From NCBI GenBank assembly GCA_022376515.1, contig WTXI01000047.1, forward strand, positions 1 through 64,000: 64,000 nt of DNA, given 5' to 3'. The position numbers and the translations under genes were made by a program. The notes under the pieces are model-generated. The model searched no databases, was not told where the DNA came from, and saw nothing but the letters and a program-made list of their open reading frames with translations. This DNA comes from Lactifluus volemus (taxonomy: Eukaryota > Basidiomycota > Agaricomycetes > Russulales > Russulaceae). Positions 53,902 to 64,000 of the stretch are shown in pieces; position 1 is the first letter of the stretch, and each line of letters opens with the position of its first letter.

Positions 53902-56900
53902 TCAGTCACCCCTGTCCACAGATTTCCAGTCAATGTCTTCCCAAAGCGCCTCACCTGCATCTATGTTGTCTGTGTTGTACTCATCCCAGTGATGAGTAAT
54001 GGGCTGCAACTCCGTGGCCTCGACGGGACATTTTCTCCCATAGTATTGATGGTCAGGGAAGACCCGGCACCTGTAGATGGTGCAACGCGCATGGGGGTGG
54101 TGACAGTCGTGGGAGTAGTGTCCCTTCTTCTTGCAATAGAGACACTCCCTCCACAAGGGGCAATCCTCGTACTTGTGGTCCACCCCGTCTCTGTTGCACT
54201 TGCCACAGTAGAAGGAACGCTTGCCCTTTCTTTTGCGCTTATCCATGATCCTCAGAGGGCTGACTCTGGAATCACCACCAGATGGCCCCCCATGTGACGA
54301 AGATGCGACAACGGGTGAACGTAGGCTGTCCCCATCTGCTGCACGTATCCCCTGGAATTGATAAGCACTGTCACTTGCAGAAGGTTGGGCCCAGCTGAAG
54401 ACCTCCCAGGGATCATGAGGGGATTCGGATTGCAGCGCGTGGGGGTCTCCAGTGACATGACCTCCGGCTGGAATCTCATGTCTGCCGCCAGGGACTCCAG
54501 GGCTTCCTGGATAAGCGAGAGTTGGGAAGGCAGCGTTGGACCTGGGAGAGGAGATGGAGTCCTTGGGTGATATGAGGGGCTTCGGCGAGGCTCTTGGCGA
54601 GGCAAGCAGGTGGTCCTCCTGTACAGTGGAGGTGCTGATCTGGGTTGGTTCTGCTGGGGTGTCCGTGGCAAGGAACGTCTCTGAGAAGGACCACTCCCCT
54701 CCCTCACAGACTGCGAGGGTGTTGAACGACGAGTCGAGAAGTTGGAGGTAGTCCTCCTCTGAGTTGGGGTATTGGAACGCAAGTTGTAAGGCATTACTCA
54801 TGGAGGAGAAGATAGTAGGAGTGGTGATGGTGCAGATTCATCTTTTCCTCCTCGCTTTTATCCTCCCTCCCCCTATCGCATTGGGGTTGCGTTGATAGAA
54901 CTCCTTAATGAGCTCTGGAGCCTTCACATTGCCAGCGGGTTCCCAACTATCATGAGCAGGTGAATATCCCTTCCAACGAAGGAGATACTCAAGCTTTTCT
55001 GCCTTCCCTTTCTTGTGCACATCAATGATCTGCTCCACCTCATATTCTGGTTCGCCTTCCATCAGATCAGGTGGTGGTTCTGCAAAGTTGCACCCATGCT
55101 CTTCCGTCTCCTTGTAAGGTGTTAACAAGGACGCATGGAAGACATTGTGAATGCGCCAGTGTGGGGGGAGCTGGAGGCGGTACACCACTGGGGAAATGAC
55201 GTCAATGATAGGGAATGGACCATATCTTTTTGGTCCCAATTTTGCGGACGGGTACATTGTCTTTAGGTTTGTTCCCTCCAACAATACTTGTTGTCCCCTT
55301 TCGAATGGATGGAAGTGTCTTTGACCCTTCTTTCTCTGGCGTCGTTTCAGCCACAGTTCCTGCACCTTTCTGATACCATCTTGAGCGTGTTCCCTAGCCT
55401 CCTTCAGCCACATTTGCCTCTGATGCAATGCAGGGACATTTGTGACCTTTCCAGAGAGGTGAATGATTGGGTTTGCGCCCCACAAGAGCTCGAAGGGTGT
55501 CTTCTTTGTGCTTGCATTTGGCCAGGAATTGTGGACAAATTGGGCAAGAGAAAGAAGGTTTTCCCAGTCGTCTTGTTGGCTGCTTCCATAGATTCGCAAG
55601 TATTGCTCCACCCACTGATTAGCGCGTTCTGATTGTCCATCAGTCTGCAGATGATAGGCGGAGCTGATGTTTTGTGTAACTCCTAGCAGTTCACACATTT
55701 GGCGGGTGAAGTGCGCAGTGAAACAGGGATCTCTGTCCGAAATGATGTGATGGGGACAGCCAAAAAGAGGGAAGATGTGTTCCACATAGAGTTGAGCCAC
55801 TTCCTCTGCGTCAATTGTCTTTTGACAGGGCAAGAAGAAGGCTGCCTTCGAGCAATCATGGTCCACTACCGTTAGGATTGAGTCATATCCCTTTGAAACT
55901 GGGAGATCGGTGATGAGGTCAAGTGAAATTGGCTGGAAGGGGATTGCTTTTCGTTCAACAGTGATTGGCATTAGCGGGGGCTTGGGTTTTACAGTATTGG
56001 GTTTCGTCATTTGGCAAGTTACACACCCTTTGACGTAGTTCTGAACATATTGCTGCATTGTTGGCCACCAGTAGTCCTCTGACACCTTCTGAAGTGTTGT
56101 AGCGATGCCAGGATGTCCAGCCAAAGCATGATCATGATACTCATGTAAGATCTGTCGCTTAAGATCTCCCTGGTCCACGACTACTGGTCTTCCCTGGTGC
56201 ACCCAATGGTGATTCACTGAATTAAGTGGGTATGAGCGATGCAGCTCTGCAAAGTAGTCCAGTGTGCGTGCTTGCCAATCCCAGACTTGCTGCTCGAGAT
56301 TACTGACTTCTGTTGCCCACGCAAAGAGTTTGTCTGGGAGGACAAGGGTGTTTTCATTATCATGCTTCCCTTCGTCCACCCCTGGTGGTCTAGACAACGC
56401 GTCAGCCTTGTTCAGTTTGCCTGGGCAGTGCACTAGCTTGTAATTGTAGTCGGCAAGGTCACTGAGGTACCTTGCTATGCATCAATTGATTCTTTGAGGT
56501 TGCCGATAATATCGAAGGTTATTGTGATTGGTATGGACAATGGTGGTAAAGGGGGAGGAGAGGAACAGATGTCTCCATCGCCGCAGACCTCGAATCACCG
56601 CCAAAAGTTCTCTATTATGGACATCGTACCCTCTCTCAGCCTCATTCAACGTTTGAGAGTGGTAGCCCACTGGGCAAAGTCTTTGCTTGTCATTTCGCTG
56701 ATAGAGGATGGCCCCAGTGGCATACTGAGACACATCTACCTCCATCTCAAAAGGGCGGTCATAGTCAGGTCGTTGGAGGACAGGGTCGGACTCTACAATC
56801 TGGAGGAGTGCATCCAAAGCCTTGGTGCACTCATCCGTCCATTTAAATGGTCGTCCCTTCTTCAGTAGGGTCGTGAGCGGGGCTGCGAGGTGTGCGAAGT

Positions 56901-57462
56901 GGGGAATGAATGGTCTTTGATATCCCAAGACCCTAAGTGTGCTCTGTACTTCCTTTACTGAAGATAAGGTTCGAGGCCATTGAGACAGTCCCTTCCTCTT
57001 TATGGGGTTGATGCGGATGGTTCCCTGCTCCACACAAATGCCAAGGTAGTCAATGCTGGTTCGCTCGAACTTGCACTTCGACAATTTGAGGAAGAAGGAT
57101 TCTTGGCAGAACATCTTGAGAATTTCTCGAACTATCCTCCGATGCTCTTCCATGTCTCCCCCAGTGGCAATCAGGATGTCATCCATATATACAAACACCT
57201 TCCCTGGGTAGCGGTTCATGATCCTAGCAAAGACCTGGTCCATGCAACGCTGGAAGGTGGCTGGAGAGTTCTGGAGACCGAAGAGCATCACCTTCGGCTG
57301 ATACAGACCAAAGGGAGTCTTAAACGCAGCTTTCCATCGATCCTCAGGATGAATTTGAATGTTGTGATAGCCCCAATGAATGTCTAATGCTGTGAAGAGG
57401 GTGCGCCCATGCAAGGCTTCCAAAATTTGCTCAATGCGAGGGATGGGGTACACATCTCGCAC
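53902..57462 (-). pseudogene. Gypsy-1B pol (RT to C-terminal zinc knuckles)
   Basis: A single frame homologous to Gypsy-1A pol, with YMDD (VFVYMDDILIA), RNase H, integrase DDE, chromodomain (EYEVEQIIDVHKKGK) and the C-terminal CGKCNRDGVDHKYEDC motifs. Only two stops interrupt it, at the INRR site (about 56480) and at 54838-54840; both are CGA in 1A and TGA here. The 5' part is cut by the hAT insertion at 57463. Confidence 0.93.
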
Positions 57463-57947
57463 TAGGGATTGGCACGGGTGAACCCGTGGGTGCCGAGAGG
57501 CTGACCCACACCCATACCCATACGGGTGAATGACCCATCAACCCATGGGTCGTTCTGATAGGTTAGCGTGGGTTAAGATGGGTCATGGGTCACCCACATG
57601 GGTAGCACTTGAATTGTGAATATGTACAAGTCAAAAATCTTAATTAATAAATCACTCAAAGGTTCACTCAGACTGCCTAGCAGTAACTTTCATTGATGGA
57701 TAAACACATGTATTCTTAGTGTTGCTGTGCCTCAGCTTGGTAAGCCACAACTTTTTCTGCCGCAACTTCATGGCTCTTAGTCGACTTGGGCCACACAAAT
57801 AAAGAAATTTCCTTTTCTTTTTTTTCCACACCCCCTAAGTTATACCAGCAATACAATCTATTGCAAGTGGAAGGTATGTATGTAAGTTCCTCATGGAAGT
57901 CCTTAAATCCCTCTGCACACCAATTGATCTTCGCCTCGTCCGCTCAC

Positions 57948-58338
57948 CTCAAACGCTCGATCAAGCCTCCCCTTGGCCTTAGCATCAAGTGCCTCCCTCA
58001 CACGCAACAGCTTCATAACAGCATCTCTAGCACGTCCTGGAGCACGACCCATCCACTCATAGTGTCGGATTATGTCACTGGCGGCTGTTTCAAGTGAACG
58101 TGCACACTCTCCACCACCACTGGGTGCGGCCAACGGGTGCGGCCAACGTTGTGCCAAAAGCCACGGCAAGGCTGTTAATGACAGTAGTATACTCTCCCAC
58201 GAGATTGTAAAGCTTTATGGCCTGGAGGACGAGGTCGCTTTCCTCCACCTGCCGCGCTGCAAGGACAAAAATCTCTGCATTGAGTTCATGGGTATCACTG
58301 AGCTTAAGTAGTGGTGTCACTTGCTCGATGACACCTGT
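57948..58338 (-). pseudogene. Nic96/Nup93-like nucleoporin exon inside the hAT
   Basis: The minus strand reads AARQVEESDLVLQAIKLYNL, VGEYTTVINSLAVAFGTTL, then after a frame change SGGGECARSLETAASDIIRH and DAVMKLLRVREALDAKAKG, which I recognise as the C-terminal part of fungal Nic96, a linker nucleoporin of the nuclear pore. The segment is bounded by a splice acceptor (GATGCAG, 58339-58345) and a donor (GTGAGC, 57942-57947), so one genomic exon was captured. A 13-bp tandem duplication (58122-58134/58135-58147) causes the frameshift. Not functional. Confidence 0.65.
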
Positions 58339-58399
58339 CTGCATCCAGTAAGTAACTTATGCAAAACTACACAAAGAAAAAGGACCTACAAAGCGCATT

Positions 58400-59460
58400 C
58401 CATCTGCATGAAAACTGCCAACAAGTTCATCCCACACAGGACCGGCATTAGCAAGTAATAACACACAAGCTGTGGCAAGGATAGGGCCACAGGGAGGTGG
58501 CGGTGGTGGTGGCGGTGCAGGAGGTTGAAAATGTGCAGGAGGTGGAAAATGCGCGGGAGACGCAGGAGGCATAGGATGGGAGGCATGGCAAGTGCGAGAG
58601 ATGCAGGACGCACGGGAGATGCAGGAGGAGGTGGTGCAGGCAGGGAGGTGGTGGCGCAGGAAGAGGCAACGGAGGCGGAGGTGAAAAAAAATAAGGATAG
58701 GAGTTAGGACACGTTGGGGCGGGGAAAGCAGCGTGACAACGTACCAGGGAGGGGGTGCAGAAGGCGTCAGTATAGGCAGCATGATGCTGTGGACTGCCCT
58801 GTCCAGGAGGCGCGCGATGCGGAGGAGCTAAAAGCAGAAGGCAGCACAGGAGGCACAGGAGGACACGGCGGAGGTAGAGGCACAGGAGGAGAGGAGGCGG
58901 AGGAGGCAGCAGTGGGATGTGTTGGGGCGACAATGCACACAGGAGGCAACACAGTCGTGGTGGCAAGAAGGTGGTGGGGACGTGGAGACATGTGGCAGTG
59001 CCAGACAGGGAGCGGTGATGACAGCAGAGGCCACGACAGAGATGGCGACAGAGAGGGACAGAGGGGCCCGCTACTGAATTTGTCTGTTCCTGGCACCGTC
59101 TCTGCATCTGTGTTGCATCGTAGAGAGGTAGTAGATTGAAGTGCCAGCAAAGAAAGGTTCGAAATTTGAAGGGGCCAAGGGCCAACGAGACATGTGCCGT
59201 GCATGATAGGGTGAATGGGGCGTCAGGGCCCCAGCTGGCTGGTGATCTAGAATATTGCAGAAATGCCAAAGAGAGTGGTGAGAGTGGGCAAGCGATGCAA
59301 GCTGAAGGGGGAAGTTGCAAAGTGAGTGAAAGAATGGATGGAGAAGAACAAAAAAAAAAATCATGCGGTGCCACTGCCACTACCATTGCTTGGGCAGCGC
59401 CACTACCACTGCTGCCGCTCAGGCCCACTTGCACCTATTCAGTCAAGACAAATTGTTCTT
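58400..59460. repeat. GC-rich low-complexity/minisatellite region in the hAT
   Basis: Repeats of GCAGGAGG, GGAGGTGG and GGCACAGGAGG-type units dominate. The long minus-strand frame (328 codons, Pro/Leu/Cys/His) is a by-product of the repeat. No gene is supported. Confidence 0.6.
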
Positions 59461-59464
59461 CTGA

Positions 59465-60118
59465 TAGTAAACCAACATGTATACGGAAGATGGTAACGAA
59501 TGTGAAGAGGCAGATCCAGATAACATAATGAATGCAAGGGGATCAACAGGGTATACGGAGAACGTAACGAGTGTGAAGGTGCTCGGGAAAGACAAAGTCT
59601 ATATGTCTAGTCCTTGTAAAATGTTTGAAACACGCTCTAGTTCAATCCTACCATCAATTTCATCAAGGTTCCCAACCTCTTCAAGGTCCTCATTCCGAAT
59701 GAGACCCAGTAAACTCCATGAACCAAGGCACAGAAGTGCGCGTGTGGACGTTACACTGAGTCGGCCCCATGTATGCGAAAGGACAAGTCAGCCACGGCTG
59801 AACAAGTGTTCAACATCAACTGAGGTACCTGTAGGATGTGATAAGCTGTTGAAAGTCAAAAGAGGTACCACACACCAGGAATAGTAAGGTAATCAATTGC
59901 CATCCGCGAGAGATGTGGATAGGATTGGTAGGACTCTCGCTTCTCCAGCCACCAGCGAATGGGATCTGCAATATTTTTATCAGGCTTTGTACTGAGGTAT
60001 TGTTCGAGTTCTTGATCTAATGTAGATGCCGATTCATCGGATGACATTGCGGCAGGGTCTTGGTCGAAGACATTGACCTTGTCCTGTTATACCTGAAAGT
60101 AAGAATAATTGACAAATA
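59465..60118 (-). repeat. hAT 3' segment duplicated at 1-654
   Basis: Nearly identical to window bases 1-654 with scattered transitions. It contains the hATC coding part and 3' UTR. The right limit is where the two copies diverge (AATA then G versus A). Confidence 0.9.
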
Positions 60119-60185
60119 AAGGGTTTCACTCACCTTGACATTCTGGGAAATGCGGCTAGCTGAATTGTTTGTGTTGGCTTCCTCT

Positions 60186-61621
60186 GTGAATGAACTTTTC
60201 TCTGTTGAGACGGGTTCCGGGGATCGCCCGATATACCGTGTTGTAACTATACAGTGTCTGCTATGTAGAGCTACTCATGCAGTTTGTCCAATAACCCTCT
60301 CCTTGTCCTGCGTTTCATCTCGGTGTTAAGTCGCGACGAGCGGCGGTCGGAGGTCATCTCGTGTGGCTGGTCGGAGGCTAGCACTCTGCCTAACGTGCGA
60401 TTGGGGACATGCGTTGCCGCACTTTCCCGGGGGCCAGGAGTAGTCGTTGTCGGTGTCGGTTCTTGAGGCTTCGATGTCGAGCTTGACTTCTTCTTCTTTT
60501 TCGATGGATGTTGGTCTTGCGTCTTCTTAGCCTGAGATTGAGCGGTGGTCATGGTGCTGACAGGGGGGTTGGGGGGGGCGTCTCGAGTCTTGGGGGCCGG
60601 CTTGTTCGGTTTCGGGGCAGCTCTGGACTTGCCTTTGCCGCTCGCCTCCCCACTCTCGTCGCCATCCTCCTTGGAGAAAGGGCATCGGTGTCACTTGGCG
60701 GCCCTGCGTGTCGCAAACTCCCGCTTGCAGAACTTGCATGACCGTTGTGGTTTGCCATTAGCTGCCTCGACGGCGGCTTTCCGGCGCTCCTGCCTCGATG
60801 CGCGATTCCTTTTCCATGCAAGTTGCCTCTTCTCCTTCAGAGCCAGAGATGCCACTCTCTGTCCCTTAGCGAGATCGAAAAAGGCTTGAGGGCCTTCTCC
60901 GTTAAGAAGCTCTAAGATGTATCCAAACATCACCTTTTTCACCTTGTTGAGGGGGCGAGGTACAAGTGCAACAGCGCACTTGACCAGATGAGCGTGGAAC
61001 TGGGGAGCGAACTCAACCCAAAAAAATTTTCCATCTTCGGCCTTTTGGGCCAAAATGACGTTAGCCACGAGGTGGTCCCGTGATAAGAACCAGCAGTGAC
61101 GGAATATATTGTGGATGTCGAACACTGAGAGTTCGTCAGCCACAGAAAGAGCCCGACGGGTTGGGGGTTTGCCCTTTGCCCTAGGGGTCGTGCCCGCCTG
61201 CCCTTCGCCCGGAGAATCACCGATGGGCTCAGGGTGTGGAGTGTTGGGCTGTGAAACGGGGGTCCCAGTGCAAAACGGTGTAAAAGGCGACTGGGAATTT
61301 GATGTGCCAGCCTCGCCAAGCGAGCTCGGGGGCTCGGTGGGGGCTACAGAGGGAGTAGGAGGGGGGTCAACGGCTTGGGGAACGAAGGCGGCTCTAAGGG
61401 CTGCCTCCACCATGTCCGAACCATCGCCTAAGCGATGTCCTTGCTGGATGTCTTCTGGGAGTGAGCAGATAACTTCCACAGCCACGTTTATTGCTTGGTC
61501 TGTGCCTGGAACGCCTAGAATGCGGTCGTCCTTGGCTTTGTCGAAGGACTGAAAGTCGAGAATGGGGGGATAAGGCATTGAGAAAATTTTCAATGATGGT
61601 GGTAAGAAGTCAAGAAGGCTT
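60186..61621 (-). mobile_element. ORF-bearing retroposon R, copy R4 (youngest)
   Basis: A perfect 15-bp duplication GTGTTGGCTTCCTCT (60171-60185, 61622-61636) flanks the element. The shared leader (CTTCTTGACTTCTTACCACC) marks its 5' end. It is CpG-rich, 1436 bp, and lies inside the hAT transposase gene between EEANT codons. The 3' end lacks a clear A tail (AGAAAAGTTCATTCAC). Confidence 0.92.
60271..61578 (-). CDS. R-family zinc-finger protein, best-preserved copy (R4)
   Basis: The ATG at 61578 gives 295 codons to a TGA at 60691-60693. The same frame then runs open to 60271 (435 codons in all if the stop is discounted). Order: N-terminal region MPYPPILDFQSFDKAKDDRI; acidic/Ser-Pro linker; core DELSVFDIHNIF..WFLSRDHLVANVILAQKAED, FHAHLVKCAVALVP, VMFGYILELLNGEGPQAFFD; basic patch AWKRNRASRQERRK; zinc finger C-x2-C-x12-H-x-C (CKFCKREF...HRC); Lys/Pro/Ser tail ending RRTRRGLLDKLHE. 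The stop falls inside the finger at a position that is CGA-derived in all copies. No known family is recognised. The long frame upstream of 61578 into hAT codons is an insertion artefact. Confidence 0.75.
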
Positions 61622-64000
61622 GTGTTGGCTTCCTCTCCACCTGAGATATCGCTACTATCATTAGGAAGTGGCAAGAAGTGCCAGTACGAGCACACGAGCC
61701 CTTCCTGGACCAACTCCCTTGAGGTCTGAATCCATTCGTCATCCCAGCCTGCCTTCTTAAAGTAGTGAAGCTTGTAACGGGGATCCAGGACTGATAAGGA
61801 AAATGAGTGGGATAGGGATTGATAAAAAGCTTGGTAACTCACCCATTGCAATTCGATACACCTCCATGTCATCTGTGAGCGCATAGTACTTGTTGAGGGT
61901 TGACTTGGCAGAGATAATGGTAGCACATATAGCAACATTGAGTGACTCATCCTTAAGACGAGTGGTGAAATATTCATCAATTTTGTCCATGGCAGGGATA
62001 ACCTTCTGGAGGTTCGGTGAGGCGCGCAAGAAGAATAAGGTACCATCTTTCAGATACTGAGGAACAAGGGCGAGAAGGATCATGGGCAAAAGGAGGGTTC
62101 GACCATTGGAGGCCAACAATCAAGGGAACATGGGTTGAAAAAAAAAGTTCAGTGGCGTATCCGTCAGATGAACTCGGCGAGAACTTGCCTTGAGGACTTT
62201 CATTACGTCTTCTGCCAACACCCACTCCGACTCATCGAGCTCAAACTCACGCAGTCCATTGCTCCGATCTGAGGTAAGCTCCTTCAATGCCACTTTATAC
62301 TCAATAGCAAAGCTCATCATGTCATATGTTGAGTTCTACCATGTTTTAACATCCCGCGGCATGATGTGAATTTTCAAGTTGAGGTTCTCAAGCACCGCTT
62401 TCCAAGCCGGCAGAAGTTTCATCGTCGAATGGACAATTTTAAAAGCCAGCTTGCGGAGCTTGGGGAAAATTTCAGAAGGTGCTACAGTATGTTGTCAAAT
62501 AACTTACCTTGACGAGCACGTGGGTGATGGGAACAACTTTTTCTTGAAGCTCCTTGACTTCGCCTGGTGCCATGTCAACCTTATTGACCCATTCTTCAGT
62601 ATTGTCGTCATCATCCACCTCATCCCCTTCAAGTCCGAGGTTCCGATCCCTTTCTTTCTGAGTCAATGCCTCCTCTGCAATGGTCCCTTCCGCGAGCTCT
62701 ATAAGGTCACCAAGTACTTCGCGTTCACAATCGGTTAAGTCCTCGGACTTTCTTTCTGGAAGCTCAAACATCTTTAGTAGTGACTTTGCAACAAGGTTTA
62801 AGATGTGAAGAAAGCAGCATGTCTGATTGACCTTGTGGAATGAGGGCATATGCTTCTGCATTTCCTCAACCATTGTGTCATTATTTGAGACATTATCACA
62901 TGTTATGGACAGGATCTTGAGCCCAGGTAAGTGTTATCAACTCTCTTTCATTAGGTGTTGACTTACTTTTCGATCAATGCCGAAGTCACGCAGGATTTTT
63001 TCGACCGCGGCTGCCAAATTCGAGCCGGTATGTGACTATTTTCGACATCAATCAATGCGGCCTTTCCAGGTAATTCAACTTGCCTCTGGAACCTCAATAA
63101 TATCAAGTACAAGGGAAGCCATGGCACCATTCAATTCCAAGTGAACTGTCACTGCAACATAGGCATGATGGTTAGGTGATGTCCATGCATCTGTGGCAAA
63201 GTTAAGTCGTCTTTCGTAATTCTGTAACGGTGCGTTTAATCAAATATCTTCCCATTTTGTAGATCTAACCTACTTGGAGTAGGCCCGCAATCCTGGTGCG
63301 TGTGTGCGCGAATATCAATTTCACGTCACGCGTGACAGTAGAAGTGGACAGGATGTATAACTCAGGGCACCCGGTCTTCATCAATACCTTAAATCCTCGA
63401 TCCTCAACTACTTGGAAGGGACGAGCACTCTCCGACACCCAACATACTATCTTGGCCCTATTTTGTGTCACGTAAGCCTATTATCTTGCCTCGTAAATTT
63501 TGACTTACTTGATTTCTATCTTAGTGTGATTGCGTGCCATGTAAGCGGGTTTCCCTTTCCCCATCTTCATGAATGACGCCGTAATTGTTCCCGAGAGGTT
63601 GAACGGCTCCAGGACGTCTTTCCTTGCCTTGCTGATGGATCCACATTGGATTGCCATTTGATATGCCTCCTCCCCCCAGCAGGACTTTGTGTGACGTGAG
63701 AGATTTCCAGTAGATGAACGATCTGATTCAGAATCTTGATAGCGGCAGCATTTGTATTTGCATCCAGCACGTGCACATTTAAAGGTATGTACCTTGCGAC
63801 CGCTGATATATTCGATGCATGGGATTGGTTCATAGAAGGAGTATGTTGGAGATTTCCATATGGACATCAGTTTTTCTGTCCTTATCTGTGAGTAACCTAA
63901 TTTTGTGATGTTACATTAGATACTGACGGAGTTCCTTTTTGTCATCTTCATCCCTAGTCACGCTGTTGGAACCCTTTTGCGTCTTCAAGGCCCTGGTCTT

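Larger units (their letters stand above)
57463..64000 (-). mobile_element. hAT element, one end outside the window
   Basis: The terminus TAGGGATTGGCACGGGTG at 57463 abruptly interrupts Gypsy-1B pol. Subterminal ACCCATGGGT/ACCCGTGGGT motifs follow to about 57610. The transposase gene (BED finger to hATC domain) runs on the minus strand out of the window. The 8 bp at 57455-57462 (TCTCGCAC) is the predicted TSD; its partner would be beyond 64000. R4 is inserted in the gene. Confidence 0.75.
59599..64000 (-). pseudogene. hAT transposase, multi-exon, interrupted by R4
   Basis: Exons on the minus strand, approximate: 63950-63930 region; BED finger 63890-63510 (CARAGCKYKCC...HTKSC); 63471-63275 (QNRAKIVCWVSESARPFQVV); 63225-62980 (NFATDAWTSPNHHAYVAVTV); 62930-62512 (ITCDNVSNNDTMVEEM, FLHILNLVAKSLLKMF); 62460-61640 (YKVALKELTSDRSNGL, VIPAMDKIDEYF, KYYALTDDMEVYRIAM, LHYFKKAGWDDEWIQTS). 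After R4 comes the hATC domain at 60118-59599 (DQELEQYLSTKPDKNIADPI, RMAIDYLTIPG, STRALLCLGSWSLLG). Conserved donors GTAAGT are seen. Stops include TAG for TGG in W-NSTYD (~62330) and TGA for CGA in LFSRG. Confidence 0.85.

Noticed and set aside
58448..59434. 328-codon minus-strand frame rich in Pro, Leu, Cys and His
   Set aside because: It reads through a GC-rich minisatellite; several overlapping frames on both strands are equally open, and no domain is visible.
1..64000. CRISPR arrays, prokaryotic operons, attachment sites
   Set aside because: Short introns, chromodomains and TE types show a fungal nuclear genome; no regularly spaced short repeats with unique spacers are seen.

Overview
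This window is eukaryotic, almost certainly from a TE-rich Agaricomycete (Basidiomycota). The evidence is short GT..AG introns, chromodomain Ty3/Gypsy elements, Ty1/Copia elements, a BED/hAT transposase with an intron-rich gene, a Tad/I-like LINE, and one exon resembling the nucleoporin Nic96. I find no intact ordinary host gene, rRNA or convincing tRNA. Nearly everything is transposable-element sequence, much of it inserted inside other elements.

Left part (1-18.2 kb): a copy of the 3' end of the hAT transposase (1-654); a truncated copy of a small C-rich hAT-type element (655-968); two copies of a TIR MITE (family A); hairpin MITEs (family H); an ORF-bearing retroposon 'R' (R1, 2757-4083); solo LTRs and a decayed Copia element (Copia-1, 9069-13985); R2 (14274-15592); and a complete non-autonomous hAT-type element T (16654-17864).

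Middle (18.3-52.5 kb): a decayed LINE is cut off at about 23.9 kb by an old minus-strand Gypsy body (Gypsy-2). Gypsy-2 has been split by a series of insertions, each with its own target duplication: solo LTRs of one family (S), R3, and an S-LTR (25544-39877) that holds Copia-2 (25633-39379), which in turn holds a nearly pristine Gypsy-1A (28589-37059). A further S-LTR (42613-50708) holds TIR element E' (42665-50163), which holds a younger relative E (46104-49253) and an H MITE.

Right part (52.5-64 kb): Gypsy-1-type LTRs and a second Gypsy-1 pol copy (B) broken by CGA-to-TGA stops. It is cut at 57463 by a hAT element whose multi-exon transposase runs on the minus strand out of the window. The hAT carries a Nic96-like exon and a fresh R4 insertion (60186-61621).

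The most notable novelties are these. (1) R is a ~1.3-1.4 kb non-autonomous retroposon with its own zinc-finger ORF, present as four full-length copies with 10-15 bp TSDs. (2) E and E' share ends and promoter but carry different cargo genes. (3) Gypsy-1A has a Tf1-like self-priming PBS, an array of eight TGASTCA (Gcn4/AP-1) boxes, an ATG-free leader of about 1.3 kb, and successive -1 frames. (4) The hAT carries a captured nucleoporin exon. Age can be read from CpG content: young elements (Gypsy-1A, E, R4, hAT) are CpG-rich, while older ones are CpG-depleted with C-to-T type stops.
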